The notes: generated by a model not told the origin, from the sequence alone. A stretch of 64,000 nucleotides of DNA from Epinephelus fuscoguttatus (GCF_011397635.1 NC_064760.1:28760856-28824855); one strand, 5' to 3'. Shown: positions 10,433-23,580, counted from the first letter of the stretch. Translations and numbers: made by a program.

Positions 10433-12509
10433 ATGGTCAGACACATGTTCTCTAATCTCCTACTACTCTGGTCACTCAGCCATGACCTTTACATAACTGG
10501 ACTGCCACATCATGAGCCACAGGTAGGCCCTGAGATTTATAATTCTAATTTTGTTCTAATCTGCAAACATCTTTTAGTTTCCTCTCTGTGGTTCAGTCTT
10601 TGATTATGATTAATGTTTCTATCATTTCAAGGAGCAGTCCTGGAACAACCAGAGTCTTGATTCTGTCCCTCTGGATTTGGATGTAAGGCTTAGAAGACTA
10701 GACCTGTCCAATAACTTCATCAGACAGTTGCACACACTTGCTTTGCCATACTTGGAACAGCTGGACCTGAGCTCCAACCAGCTGGATCTCATCTCCGAAG
10801 GGGCTTTTGAAAACCTGGCTCGACTTGAGAAGTTGAATTTGTCCAGAAATGCACTGAACAACAACTTTGGCAGGAACGGCAAGGCCCTCCAAACCATCAG
10901 TAGACTGAAGAGTTTGGACATATCAATGAACGGCTTGAGAGATGATGCAATGGAAGTGTACCTCCGAAACAAATCTTCTCTTGATCAGCTTAAGATGACT
11001 GGTAATGCTTTAACGAGACTTTCACACAGCTTGTTCAAAGAGAGTACAGGTTTGAGGGCCATTACTATTGATGACAACCAGATATCGGTGATAGAGCAGG
11101 GAACGTTTGAACCATTGGTTCATTTAGAGATGCTCGACTTGGCCAGAAATAACCTCGCATATATCTGTGATTTCAAATTGCCTCAAGTTAAATATCTAAA
11201 CCTCAGTCAAAATTCAGTGGAGTTCTTTGTCACGCATGAGAATGACCAGATGTACAGGCTTGAAATCCTCGACCTGAGTCACAACAAACTCATTTATTTC
11301 CCAATTGTTCCAAAAATGAATCGTTTAAAGTATCTTTATCTACAGAATAATATGGTTGGTGCCTTACAGTCAGAGGCTACAATGGTATCACAGGCCAACG
11401 CTCTTTACAGGGAGATTATGGGTGAAAAAACACCTAGAAAAAATAACCTGCACTCAAACTGGAGGCTGATGCCACTGACTTATATTGACTTGAGCTATAA
11501 CCACTTCACATCTTTCCCACTGGAGACTTTGAGCCGTCTCTTAAAGTTAGAAACTCTAAATTTCAGTGATAACTGTTTGCAAAACATCACCTGGAATATA
11601 CGAAATGATCAATCAGGGCACCGTCGGCAGCTTTTCTTCCCCTCCTTAAAGTACCTCGACCTGCAAAGTAACGGACTTGCATCCATTTCCCCACTATTTC
11701 TTAATGCGCTCACGCAAATAGAAACATTAAATCTCCAAGACAATTCAGTGCAACCATGTGCCCCGATGGAGCATTTTCCGAGCTCTCAGCCACCGCACCA
11801 CATGAATCTCAACGCATCCTGTGTTGTCTTTGGGCAGTTAAGGACTCTTAAACACCTCAACCTTAAAGACAACAACATCGAAATGCTTCACCCAAACACA
11901 TTTCAGAAAACCTCTTTGGTTTCTCTAAACCTCGCAAGCAATGCACATATGGGAATGCAAGAAGGCTCATTGGAAGGTGTGCAAGAGACTCTTCAGTCCT
12001 TGATCATCAGTGAAATAAACATGACCACCTCTGAGCTGTCTTTACCCTGCATGCCAGTGTTAACGGAGCTGAACGTATCTAACAACCATCTAGATGGGAT
12101 ACCCAGCAGCTTGAGCTGCTCTCCTCTGAGAAGAATTGACATAAGGAATAATCGTTTCGCCACTTTAAACCAGTCTTTGATTCTTGCTTTATCTGTAAGC
12201 CTCAATGTTATGTATATTAGTGGAAATTATTTTAACTGTTGTGACAGTAAATGGCTGAAAATACTTCACGAGCTTAAGATAAAACTGCCTGATGTGAGCG
12301 ATGCTGTGTGCTTTACAAGTGATGGAAACATTGTAATGACAGAGTATCTGAGAAATCCTTCAGTGAATTGTTTGTTTCACACAAAAGCACAGGAAGTCCA
12401 CTTTGGAACAATGATCATCATTGTTTTATTTGTAATTGTTATTTTAACAGTGTTCATCATAATCACCAGGAAGGCGTGTTTCACACAGACATCATTTAGT
12501 GTGACGTGA
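10433..12509 (+). CDS. lrrc32: GARP / LRRC32-like leucine-rich-repeat TGF-beta receptor
   Basis: Cell-surface docking protein that in mammals holds latent TGF-beta on regulatory T cells and platelets. Two exons, 10433-10522 (signal peptide) and 10632-12509, join in frame to 655 residues (human GARP 662). Features in order: a signal sequence (SNLLLLWSL); about 20 leucine-rich repeats of the LxxLxLSxN type; a central region with a repeat break (around YREIMGEKTP); a C-terminal cap with CC..C..C (FNCCDSKW, DAVCF, VNCLF); one transmembrane helix (MIIIVLFVIVILTVFIIIT); and a short basic tail. The N-terminal cysteine cap seen in human GARP is not evident. An AATAAA at 12689-12694 probably ends the transcript. 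The ATG at 10433 was chosen because it opens a good signal peptide and splices in phase. LRRC33 is a less likely alternative, given the GARP position next to eda in stickleback. Confidence 0.88.
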
Positions 12510-12688
12510 TTGTTCTGTAAACGCACATGGCTTACATAAAGTAAGCAAACCAAACCCAGCTCAGAAACTGGATAGCAAACTGTAACCAAAGCATACTTCC
12601 TGTGTCTTTCATTGTGCATGATCCTTTTTACGATGAACAGAAGTGGGGTTTAATGGCTGCTTGGACTATAAAAACTAGATTTTCAGAT

Positions 12689-12694
12689 AATAAA
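12689..12694 (+). terminator. lrrc32: Poly(A) signal of lrrc32-like gene
   Basis: AATAAA about 180 bases after the stop codon, the first canonical signal downstream. Confidence 0.6.
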
Positions 12695-12699
12695 ATGCA

Positions 12700-15070
12700 G
12701 TCAAACCTTCATCATCTGTCATGATTTATCCTCATCTCCATTCAAGCCTTTCTTGTATGACTAACCCTGCAACATTTTTAGCTTAGTAGAACACGCATCC
12801 TGCTGTGTGACCTTTGCAGCCAAAGTGTTGTGATTGAAATTGGCTTTATTGACTCCCAAGCTGTTTGGTTACATTGCGTGCCAAATCACTAATCAGGCGA
12901 GAATTCTTGCCCATCCTTCATTGTGAAATATTTGTTTGCAACTGAAAATTAAACTTGGCTCAAATTTTTCTGACGTCTGCGAGGCCTTGCACAACGTTCC
13001 CAGAATCTGGACTCCTGAACAATCCAATAAAAACGCCAATAGGAGACCTACGAGTTTTTGAATTACCATAAAATATATATATATATATATATATTTTATA
13101 TATATTTATTTGACAGTGTGTGCAAGATTCATTTGAATACATATAACTTTCTGCATCTGTTTGTGTTTTGTTGTGTAGAATTTATGTGGCTCTCACACTG
13201 GTTATCAAATACATTGGTGAATATGGCACCAGTTATGCTGTACATAATAAACATGCTGTGTCTAATAGCCAGAATATGTTGGCAGTCTTCATTCTGGAAT
13301 ATGAATCCTCTATTTCTATACCTGCAAAAATAAATCACTGAGGTTTGGAGAGGAAAAGTATCTGTTTCTGTGAATTTATGTTTTTAGTTGAGCAACTTCA
13401 ATTCCACCAAGTCATAAAACATTGACTAGCAGGGCTGCTATCATTCACTGTGAGATGTCTTTGGTTAAACTAACAACACATGAATAAACTTCTTATAAAA
13501 TTTTATCCCACACTGCTGATCCACAGTGAGTTGAGCTGATTGTCTGGGGGAAAATGTGCAAAAGCCTCATCACATGTTGCAGTTTAAAATGAATAAAAAG
13601 GAATCTAAAGATCTGACTACAAACTGAGCGAGTAGTCAAGGGTTTACTGGGGAGAAACTGCCGTTGCAGGAGGATATCCTGTTAAGCAACCCTCTTATTG
13701 TCTCCTTATTGACATATCCTTCTCCTTTAAACTGGTGCAAAGTGCCATTTAGCAGTTCTCATGCCCATTACCACTTTGTCCAGTGGGTAGAGCCAGGCCT
13801 GCAATGCCAGAATTTAGAGCCAGGATGCCTATCAATCTGGCTCTTGAGCAATATAACTGTAGGAAATGTCTTTGTTGCCCCACCCACAAGATTTAGGTTC
13901 TAGATCAAGTAGCAGCTTGACAAGTTCAAGCAAAGAGCACTGGAAGAAAAGAACACTGTGTGGATAGTATTAGGTGTAAAACCATAGGAATGCAAGTAGC
14001 AAATTGCATTCATTCTTCTAGTTGGTGGGTAATAGTAGCTGGCATTTAGACATTAGCACCAGCTTGTTTGTTAGCACATTAGAGCAAGAATTGAAATCTT
14101 GTATCACTGGCAGTCTCTACCTTTAGGCTAACTGTATTTTCAATGAACCCTTGCAAATGAGAGCACTGCTTGCCCAGGTAAACCTAACAATGAGGAACTA
14201 TCTCTTTGTAAAGATAATTTTATCTTGCATCAAATGTAGCACAAGTCCATGGCATTAATGTTGTGCATATCTTATTTAAATGGCAGTTAAATCTGTTCTA
14301 TCAGATCTTGACACATTTTCTGTCTCAGCATCTAGCTGTTTGTTGTGCTCTCATTTTTTTGTGTATTTAGAAATTCGTTGACCTGAAATCAGAATATTCT
14401 ACAAATGCATTGTGCTCCCTTTTCCAACACACTCTTACTATAAATAGCACTTCCCCTCATTTTATGTACATGGTCCATAATACAGAAATCCTCATAACAA
14501 TGTTATTTACAGTACTTTGATGATACATATCTTCGTCTGATTTTTCTCTTTCTCCTCAACGGAAACGGGAGATTTAGCAGACATGCAACTTCTATGAATT
14601 ATTAGTACACACTTAAAGTTTCAAGCTACTTATAATCAAATACACAACTATTACAGTAGCAAAAAAAGAGGTCCTCCATGGATGGCAGCTCTGCACTGGT
14701 GATGTGATGAACCGTTTTCACCACCCTCTGTTATGCTGTACAGTTGGGGGCAGTGCAATAAGCAGAGATGCAAACGGTCAGGGTACTTTTAACGGTGCAC
14801 CTGTAGAAGCTGCAGAGTATCTTGGACTGGAGTCCATGTTGAACCTCCTCAGTACAGGAATAAGCCTTTGTCTTTGTCATGGCATCTGTGTGGCAATATC
14901 CTCACTTCCTCTCTGCTGTGGACACAGAGGAACCTAAAGCTGGTTACGTGTCCACCCCAGTCCCCTTGATGGTGATCCGGGTGTGCCGTTCTCCCTGCCT
15001 CCACTTGTAGTCACATAGGGTCTGGCTCAGCAATAGCTGTATTATTTAGGAAAAATATATTCATATAGAA
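12700..15070. other. Intergenic spacer without recognised gene
   Basis: AT-rich sequence with no convincing exon on either strand. It contains a self-complementary AT microsatellite at about 13072-13110. Short frames at 13664-13903 and 14704-14937 have no family resemblance and no splice-site support. Confidence 0.6.
13072..13110. repeat. AT microsatellite, hairpin-forming
   Basis: Alternating TA run flanked by AAAATATA and TATATTTT arms. The whole tract can fold on itself. Confidence 0.8.
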
Positions 15071-15074
15071 TAAA

Positions 15075-15395
15075 TATCTCAGCTCAAGCATGTGGAGGGA
15101 GCTCGGAGTAGAGCTGCTGCTCCTTTGTGTCTAAAAGGGGCAGTTGAGGTGATTCAGGAATCTGATAAGGATGCCTCCTGGTCGCTAGAGGTGTTCAGGG
15201 CATGTCCAACTGGTAGGAGGCCCCAGAAAACATTGGAGGGATCATATATCTCATCTGGCCTGGGACCGCCATCCCCCAGGGGGAGCTGGAGAGTGTTGCT
15301 GGGGCGAGGGACGTCTGGAGTACTGTGCTCAGCCTGCTGCCTCCGTGTCCCAGGTCCGGATAAGTGGATGAAAATGAATAGATGGATGAATATCT
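15075..15395 (+). mobile_element. 3' end of a LINE retrotransposon
   Basis: The frame carries LEVFRACPTGRR followed by degenerate WRDY- and GVLCSACCLRVPGP-like blocks, which form the C-terminal tail of a common fish LINE reverse transcriptase. It ends in a (GATGAATG)-like tail at about 15360-15392. Only the last few hundred bases are present, as expected from 5'-truncated insertion. The clade (RTE/Rex-like) is a guess from memory. Confidence 0.65.
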
Positions 15396-15419
15396 TTTTT
15401 TTTTAGATTATTTTTGGGT

Positions 15420-17130
15420 TTTTTAACCCAAAAATCCTATCCAAATTTATTGGATAGACAGCAATGACAGCACGGGGCTGCAGGCTGGGATAGAGTCCCG
15501 GCCGCTGTGCAAGGACCTTGCCATTGTACATGGGATGCCTGTTTTATCCATTAACCCGATGTGCCGATGGATAGATAAATATCTCATTATACTTTGTAGA
15601 GGCAGATTAGGGCTAAGAAACAAAGAGTGCAAAGTGTAATGGGGACATCTCTATTTCAAAACAAGAAATGTTCATGCACAGTCCTCAGGTTTAACGGCCC
15701 CTCATTCCTATGGGTCCCTGTGCCTGTACCTGGTAGGCCGGTACAGTAATCCATCATTGACCACAGAGGTCCCTGATGAAGATACACCCAAGAATCTATC
15801 ATTGTAGTAAGCAGTTGTAATTGCAACCTCAAGACATAATATTACATTTTATGTAGGTGAAGCCTTTCTCCAAAACTTGCAAAAGGTGCACTGAACCAAG
15901 CATGTACTGCCCCAAAAATACCTACAAAAAATGTCATCATGTAAGTACATCATCTTCATCAAATATGTTGATCTAATTTAAGTGCTACACTTTAATTTTT
16001 TACATGGTCAGACTGAACAATCTGGAGGATTTGATTTGTGAACTCACATATAAATAGATATCCTCCTGAGACATTTTGGGTTTACTGGACCTTATACATA
16101 ATTCTGCTTAACTCAGACCTCCAGTCCTCATTTGTGGACACTTTTTTGTGCCATGTAGTAGTAGTAAGACCACAATACACTAATCCATGTAAAAACAAGA
16201 TGGCAGCCATCTCTGCCAAATCAGTCTGCAGCCAATCCCGACACAAAAGTGGAGAAGGCCCAAAACCTGATCAAATTTAATGGCTGAAACTTGTTTATTT
16301 ATGATTCATAACATTTCTAGTTTGATTTACCACACTAAATTCACCAATTTTAGCAACAGTAACAAACTAAGACACTATTAAGAAAGTACTTGTTTGTAGA
16401 CATTGGGATTTTTTCCCCTCATCTCCTTTGAGGATAGTGGGACTTTATTTATTTATTTATTTATTTGTTGATGATGTTTAGTTTTTTTATACTTATCAGG
16501 TCCTGCTAATCTCAAATAGCTAGGAAATTTTGGAAATGCATACCAAACAAAAGTCAGGGTCTCAGGAGGATATGATAGTCTGCATTACATTGTATTTTTA
16601 CTGATTGTTGGCACAGATCTGGCAGCCCACTGCACCTGGAAGAGGCCACTGCCCAGTTATCTATTTTTGTCCTTGTAGCTTTTGTGGCGGCAACACACCT
16701 TAAGTTGTTTGCTAACCGTCATTATACAAGAAGAAACTTCCTTAATAACCACATAAAAGGTTGGCTCCGGTGACATGTAAGCTGAAGAAAGAGCAGGACA
16801 CCCACTAGCTTAAATGCTACCACACCTTCAAATGTGCTAACTGCCTTAGCTTCAGTCACTTAACGGGCGTTTTCAACATGGCGGGCGGAGCTTCTGGCTC
16901 TTCATTGCCTCCCATCTGTCGGTAGCTGAAGAAAGAGCAGGATACATTTCACCGACTGCAGGGTGGAGGAAGACATCATTAAAGAGGACAAGCAGAAAAG
17001 ACACATCCGGAACCAGAAACCTGACGATGTGACCAAAGAGCGTCGTCTAAACGGGTAATACAGAGCAGCTGTATTGACGCTTTTAACCTACACACCTGCT
17101 AGTTAGCTTACATTAGCTATCAGACGTGCC
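15420..17130. other. Spacer with degenerate repeat fragments
   Basis: The part at 15460-15580 resembles a decayed tRNA-derived SINE. An (ATTT) run lies at 16443-16465. Sequence from about 16860 onward is richer in CG and leads into the Tudor gene, so 16860-17170 probably holds its promoter and 5' UTR. No gene is seen in between. Confidence 0.45.
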
Positions 17131-17171
17131 GTGTGAGCCCGGCTGCGGACTTCGGTTCGTCCCAAGCGACC

Positions 17172-20100
17172 ATGACTCCTCCTCAGCAGCAGCTGCAGCA
17201 GGTCACCCACCTTCAGCAACATCCCTCCATCATCACCCAGAGAGTGCAGCTAACTTTAAAACTATTTCTGCTGGAAAATGCCCGGAATACACTTGAACAA
17301 GAACTTCACAACCTCACCAAGAAGGTAACGTAACGTTAATGTTAGCGCCACTTTCGCATCGTCACATGTCATGGTGAAATTAGCTGTAAATGGGTTTAGC
17401 AAGCTAGCTAACAGGCTACATGCTAACATTACTGTTACTCCACACAGATAAATTATTAAATTATTATTAAGTTGTGTAATGTTAGCTATGCTAACTTAGT
17501 TGGCTGGGATTGCTAAGTTTTAATTAAGAAAAAAATGTCAAAAATTGCATGTAATTGTTGCCAGAGCTGCAAATAATGAATATTTTCCAATGTTAATTAA
17601 CATTTTTTTTTAGCTAATTAACTAAACATGCTGTTCGTAAGTTGCTCATAAACTGTATATTGTTATGAAGAAATGATAAAAAATTGCAGTAGAAGTGCAT
17701 AAGTATACAAGATCAAATGTGTATTGTGCTAACGTTTCAATATAGGCAATAACACAATACATAAGAATATATAAATAATAATATTTTATTTATATTTTTG
17801 AATAAACAAACAACTTTTCTTGCTGTCAACATGACGTCAGCTTGCCTCCCTTTTCCCTCAGGCCTATGAAGAGGTTCAAGGTTTCTTGAATTCATCTTTC
17901 CCCACGAGTGTTTTCAGTGATCTCACAAAGGCTTTGGATACAAAATGTCAAGCCATGGACAAGCTCTCAGCTTTACTGAAAGACATCACAGTTGGTAAGT
18001 CAAGAATTAATCATGCAATTTTAGCTGCTGATGTGACATTGCAGATATTCATGTGTGAGACAAACGTACCACATTTCTTGATATAATATAAATGATTTGT
18101 GGGAAGTAACTTGTTACATGTAACAGCATTACGGCATTAAATTACAGAATAAATTTAATTATAATCAATCAAAATGTTGGTGATCAGTATAGTGTTTTAT
18201 GTTAAAAGCTTATATATAGGAAATGACATGAATTGCATTGTTTTGCATCTCTTTATCATGCAGGAATGCCCTCTTTTGGCATGTATCTGGACAACGCAGG
18301 TCAGCAAAGCCATTGGGACAAATTTGAGTGTAACACCATCAAGGGTAAGATGGCTTACAAGGCATTATCTGTACATCCAGACAGTCTTTATTCATACTGC
18401 AGTGTGCGCTCAAATTTTGAGTGTTGTTTCTGACTGGTTCTCTCGACTGAAATTGCACTGCCTCTCGTCTGTCAATCAAATCAATGCACATTGCTCCAAG
18501 CAACCTTATTGTGCCATGCAGTGCTGTGACCAGCCTACCACCCCAAGGCCATGTTGCAAGACAATGACGCCCTTCTTTCAGGGTCCAAAATTAACACCCA
18601 GCACTTGCAAAATGTAAATAAAAATTTACATTGGCCAATAAAATAATTTAGGTCAGCTGCCATTTGTGGGTTGCTGAAAAAAGCCTACTTCAATACAAAC
18701 TCAAAAATGCATTTTGCAGAGTTAAAGGTATGACTGTCATTAATTGTATTGAAGTTCTTTAATTGACCCTCGCTGTCCACCATTGCCAAGCTTATGCTTG
18801 CTTTATCTAACTCAATACTCGGCTCGATTACCAGTGGTACTGGTCGGGTTTCACACAGGAGAATTTCGCACTAACTGCAAAGAGAGTCTTGAAGTATGCG
18901 GTGGCATATTGCTGGGGTAGATCAACATGGTAGACGCACAGTTAAAAGTAAATTTACCGAGAAGTGGTGCCTCACAGAAAAGGTCGTGAGAAGAGATCGT
19001 CTTTGTTATTATGTTAACAACATCAAAGCAATGGGCTGCAGCGTTTGCCACACTTACTCCACAAATTGGCAGTGGTGGAAGAAGTATTCAGGTACTTTAA
19101 AAGTACTAATACCACACTGTGAAAACACTTCACTGCAGGTAGAAGTCCTGCATTGAAAACCTTACTTAAGTAAAAGTATGGAAGTAGTTTTATAAGCAAA
19201 ATAAAAGTCAAAGCTCCTGAAGTAGAAGTATTCATTGTGCAGTGAAATGTTCCCTGTCCGTGTTTTACTGTTATATATGATGTTTCTGGAATAGTATTAC
19301 TGCTGCATTAATGTGTGTGTTGCATTTTGCTGCTGTAGATGTTAAAGGTTATAGTATGTTTTTTTAACACCTTTATATACAGCTGGACAGCTTAATCTAG
19401 GGCGCTGCAACATAGGTCATCATATGTTTGTAGAGTCGCTGTCCTGTGAGAACCACGATCTCTAATAAGATCTCAACTTTTCACGTGCTCATAAAAACAG
19501 CCCTGTTTTTGGCTTGGTCATGATGCCTTTTTCAGCCGATTCAAGTGGTTTTTAAAGAGTTTATTAAGCTTAAGACATAGGAAAATTTTCTCAGCACAAA
19601 GCAACATTTCATCCCTTAGTTTACCAAAACATTAAAAATTGGCACACATATGGGGCTGTGTTCACAAAGCTTCCTATGAAGAGTTGCTCCTTGTGACAAA
19701 ATTCTAATGAAATTTTTAGATTTACGATGTTTTCTTAGAATTTGCCCTCACAGTTCAGACCAGATCCTCGTAAAGATCAAAGTTATTCACACAACATCTC
19801 CAGCTCCAGAGGTGAAAAACTGTTAGCAGTTTAAATGAGGACTTAAGAGTTTCTTAAGCAAAGGAAGAAATGTTCTCCAAACGCAGAATGACAGGGAGTT
19901 AATGTAACGCTACACATTAGATCATGCAGAGATAAGGTTTGTGGTTGATCTCATTCAATCTCCTACCCAACACAGTAACATTGTAACATCAGAAATAAGT
20001 CATCACAACACGAAGATATTCAGCAACTTGTAAAACGTAACAGTGCTGCTGTGATGACTTCAGTCTGTCTCAACCTTCCACCAGCAGAATGATCACACAA

Positions 20101-23100
20101 ACAATGACAGCGCGTCCACAGTCTCATTGTGATGCAGTTAATTTAATTTCCACTGGATGTCCACACCTTGCAGGCTCACAAATGGGCAAACAATCTCACC
20201 TTTCAAAAGAATGCATCATACCTAGTAATAGGGTCAACAACACCTCCTCACTAAGGTAGAAGTTTCTGTGCCTTCTTTGTTCAGATTTGCTCTGAGAATT
20301 TTCCCAAATCCATCTGAGGCTAGGACTCCTTGCTCGTAATATTTGGGCTAAGTTAAGAGCTCTTGCAGAGTGTTCTCAGAAAGTTTGTGAATACAGCCCC
20401 TGGAGGTTTTTGGTTTTCACTGCATGGGAAGGAAATGAAAAGCTGTCAGACAAATGCAGTGGAATAAAGATGTACAGTATTTACCTCTGAGATGTAGTGG
20501 AGTAGAAGTATTTAGTAGCATAACTAATAATAAGCAAATTTGCACCTAAGTACAGCACTTGAGCAAATGTACTCAGTTGCATTCCACCACTGCAAACAGG
20601 ACCTGCTTCTTTTGTGTTTGTTTAATGCCTGGTAATTTTATATTTTTAAGTATTGATCTGTTTGGATTACATTTCAAAAGTAACTTCTCAGAACTACTTA
20701 TCCATCACCATCATTAATCAAGTATTCAGTCTGTGATTTTGGAAAAGATTTCTAGTGCTCCTTCATTTTACCAAACACACTCTCTTCCTGCTTTTCTAAT
20801 CTTTACAGAGCAACAACTCTGTGTCGAGCCCTCTGTCAAAAACGGATTGAGAACAAATCTGCTTCAGCCACTCAGAGACAAAGGAATCCTAATAACACAC
20901 GTTGTCAAGTTTGGGCCCATGTTGCAGAACTCACTCATGGCAAGCTCCATAGCCAAAGCAGTCCAGGTGCTTGGAGCCACACTGTCCCTCCAGCAATTGA
21001 AACATTTCCTCATCTCCCAGCCTGCAGCAGTCCAGCAGGATGACATGATATGCAGCATCTCATCCAGCTACAACAGCGCTGTTGTGACCACAAGCTCATC
21101 CTCTCACTTAGCGGCTAAAGAAGAGGAACGCCCATCAGATGCTGTGATTTTTCCACCTGCGATCACTGAGGGACCCGGGATTAACCCAGAGAGACCACCA
21201 CCAGTACTGCTACCTCCCATACAAGCTGTACTCCCAGAGAACAGTAACCCTAAACCAATGAAAGTAACACCGCTAATTAGATGGGGATGTGAGGATGATG
21301 TCCAGGTGCAACACCAAAAACAAACATCCTCTCAGCTGCTCCACTTCCTCAGGGCAAAAGCTAAGAACATGGGTGCACTGGAGGTCATGGAGTGGAGTAA
21401 AAGTTTGCTGCAGAGTCCTACCATCAAAACACAAAGCTACCAATTTAGACATGATGAGACAGATGATCTGATCGATGCACTTGCACCGAAAACATTATGT
21501 GCAGACATAGAAAACCAAGCCCCAATCTTCAGAGTAAAAAGAGTTGAATCAAGTGGCTCTCTGACCTATACTTGTGTGATTGCAACAAAGACTGAATTGT
21601 GGGATATTGGAGACATCTTCGCAGTGATGGGACAGGGAGACCTTGACGCTAGCCGCTTGGAAGATAAAGACTGTCAGAGTATATCATCTCAAGTGGAGCA
21701 CTCCTGTCTAAACGTCCAGTGGGAAACCCCAACAGATCCGAAGCATGAGAGCATTTCTGCTGATGCAAAAACCCCAGTAACCAATGGTATTACCATCCCT
21801 GAGTTCCATATTCGGAGGTTTGAAGAGACTGAGGTTGTGGTGTCTCATATTGTCAGCCCAGGCAACTTCTACGTCCAGCAGGCAGACTCCACCACGAGGC
21901 TGCAGGCCCTTGTCACAGAGTAAGTCGTTCAGCATGGATTCTAATCGCTTGTCTGCTTTTTCTCAGCTTTTCTCAGCCCTCACTGATTCTCTGATCACAT
22001 TTACAGAACTTAAAGAGCCACTTATCCCTTTTTTTTGTTCATTACTGCTTTCTTTGTAGATTTTTTTTCTGCTTTTTTTAATAATCCACGTTTCTGGTTG
22101 TCATTATTTTTTTCCTCATTTGCAGCAGCTGGAAAGCCAGTAGTTCATATGCGGAGCAGAACTGCATTCCAGACATTGGAACCCAAGTAATGGGTTGGTT
22201 CCCGAAGCAAGAACAATGGTGCAGGGCTCAGGTGACGAAGATATGTGGAGTGAGCAGAGGTGGGTTCAGTGTTATGTATTGGAATGGTTTTGCAAATGCA
22301 TACCTCTAGATGGTAGCAGTGTCACTTTGCTTGGCAGTAGCCACTTGGGAGTTCCTTTCTGGATTTTTTTTTTTTTTCTTCAGTGTAACCTCACCTCTAT
22401 CTTTTGGATGCCAGATAAAAATGTCACTGATGGTACTGGGGGTGAGACATCCATCAAAGTGGAGGTGAAGAGGCTGGACTACGGTGACACCACCTGCCTG
22501 TCGCTGTCGAACATCAAGGAGCTGACCCCAGAAATGACCGTCCTTCCTCTTCAGGCTGTACAGGTCTCACTGGCAAATGTGAGTGGCTCCCTACAGATAC
22601 CATCATTCACATGTATCTAGAGTACCACATGAAGCACTGATGAACACGTTAAGATTCCCAGCGACAGGCGTGCAGATTATCCCTCTCAGGATTTGCATAC
22701 ATGGAAATGGTTAACATGCTTTGCTTTGCTGCGAGAGTGTAGACTCAAGACAGTTGGCGCTTATCCACATGATTAGTCACAGCCTTATCTATTACAGTGA
22801 TAAAGGAAATGAATTATCTCAGTTCATGGTTATTTTTTGTTTGTTTCCTCCCCCTTAGGTGACGCCCGTGAATGGGAGTGATTGGTCCGAGGAGGCAGTG
22901 GGCTGGTTCAGAGCAATGGTGCACAACAGAACGCTGTATGCCAGACTTTACCCACAGGGGCCCAAAGTTACAGTTGAGCTGTACTTGGAAAAGGGAAAGC
23001 TCGGAGCTATGAGGTACTTAAGGATGAAACACTCAGTTTATTGTAAATTGTAAATTTAGAATTGTTAAAGGCGAAAAAGCTGTTACTAAAATTAATTGAT

Positions 23101-23580
23101 GTATCTAATGTCCCTGCCAACAAGTATGCCCTTTGGTTTTATTTCACCAGCCATAACTGCACAAGTTGTGTATTTTTCCGAATTCAAATTGGACAGTGAC
23201 TTAATATATGCATAAGTTGACCTTATTATGTGTGTATACTGCAAGGTTTCAAAGCCAATAGCTGCACAATAACTGCACAATGGTGTTATCTTCATCTCAG
23301 GAGGGGTGCATCACTGTCTTTGAGGCTGGCCCAGAACGGACATGCGAAACATAACAAACTGAAGAATGTCGGCCTCATGAAAAACAGTAAGAGTCACAGT
23401 TTGTTTGCCCCTGGTTGTGTATCTACAGTAGGTGGCAGTATAGTCTGTGTGTGACCAGAGCAGCAGTCATTCTCACTCTGCCTTGTGTTCTGCTTTTTAG
23501 GCACTGTTCAACTGAAGATGAGACAGGACTCAGAGTGGGAGAAGTACCTCATCTCGTGCTATACTCAGAATAGGAAGTAA
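17172..23580 (+). CDS. Tudor-domain protein, RNF17/TDRD4-like
   Basis: Nine coding exons: 17172-17324, 17862-17994, 18264-18344, 20809-21919, 22126-22259, 22415-22578, 22859-23013, 23301-23386, 23501-23580. All splice in phase, giving 698 residues. The N-terminus is Gln-rich, followed by a helical, coiled-coil-like part (about residues 15-100). Exon 4 encodes a long low-complexity linker. One extended Tudor domain spans about residues 460-660: VVVSHIVSPGNFYVQQ, IGTQVMGWFPKQEQWCRAQV, KRLDYGDTTCLSLSNIKEL, then NGSDWSEEAVGWF. Order and wording resemble the first Tudor unit of RNF17, but there is no RING finger and no further Tudor repeats. Such proteins usually bind methylarginine of Piwi partners in germ cells; that role is inferred here. 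The first in-frame ATG was used as the start. Poly(A) candidates are at 23842-23875 and 24423-24428. Confidence 0.8.
19070..20592. mobile_element. hAT-type non-autonomous element in Tudor gene intron 3
   Basis: Termini CAGTGGTGGAAGAAGTATTC and (reverse complement of right end) CAGTGGTGGAATGCAACTGA are near-inverted. Both ends carry the AAGTAAAAGTA-type subterminal motifs of a very common fish hAT MITE. Flanks CAAATTGG and CAAACAGG look like a degraded 8-bp target duplication (6 of 8). It is interrupted by another element at 19652-20400. One end of the same family recurs at about 49629-49850. Confidence 0.75.
19652..20400. mobile_element. MITE nested inside the hAT element
   Basis: Ends GGGGCTGTGTTCACAAAGCT and, inverted, GGGGCTGTATTCACAAACTT form about 20-bp terminal inverted repeats. 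Coding capacity is absent. It splits the surrounding hAT MITE, so it is the younger insertion. Confidence 0.7.

Noticed and set aside
14704-14937. 77-residue frame in the spacer after lrrc32
   Set aside because: No motif, no splice sites and no conserved neighbour; chance frame.
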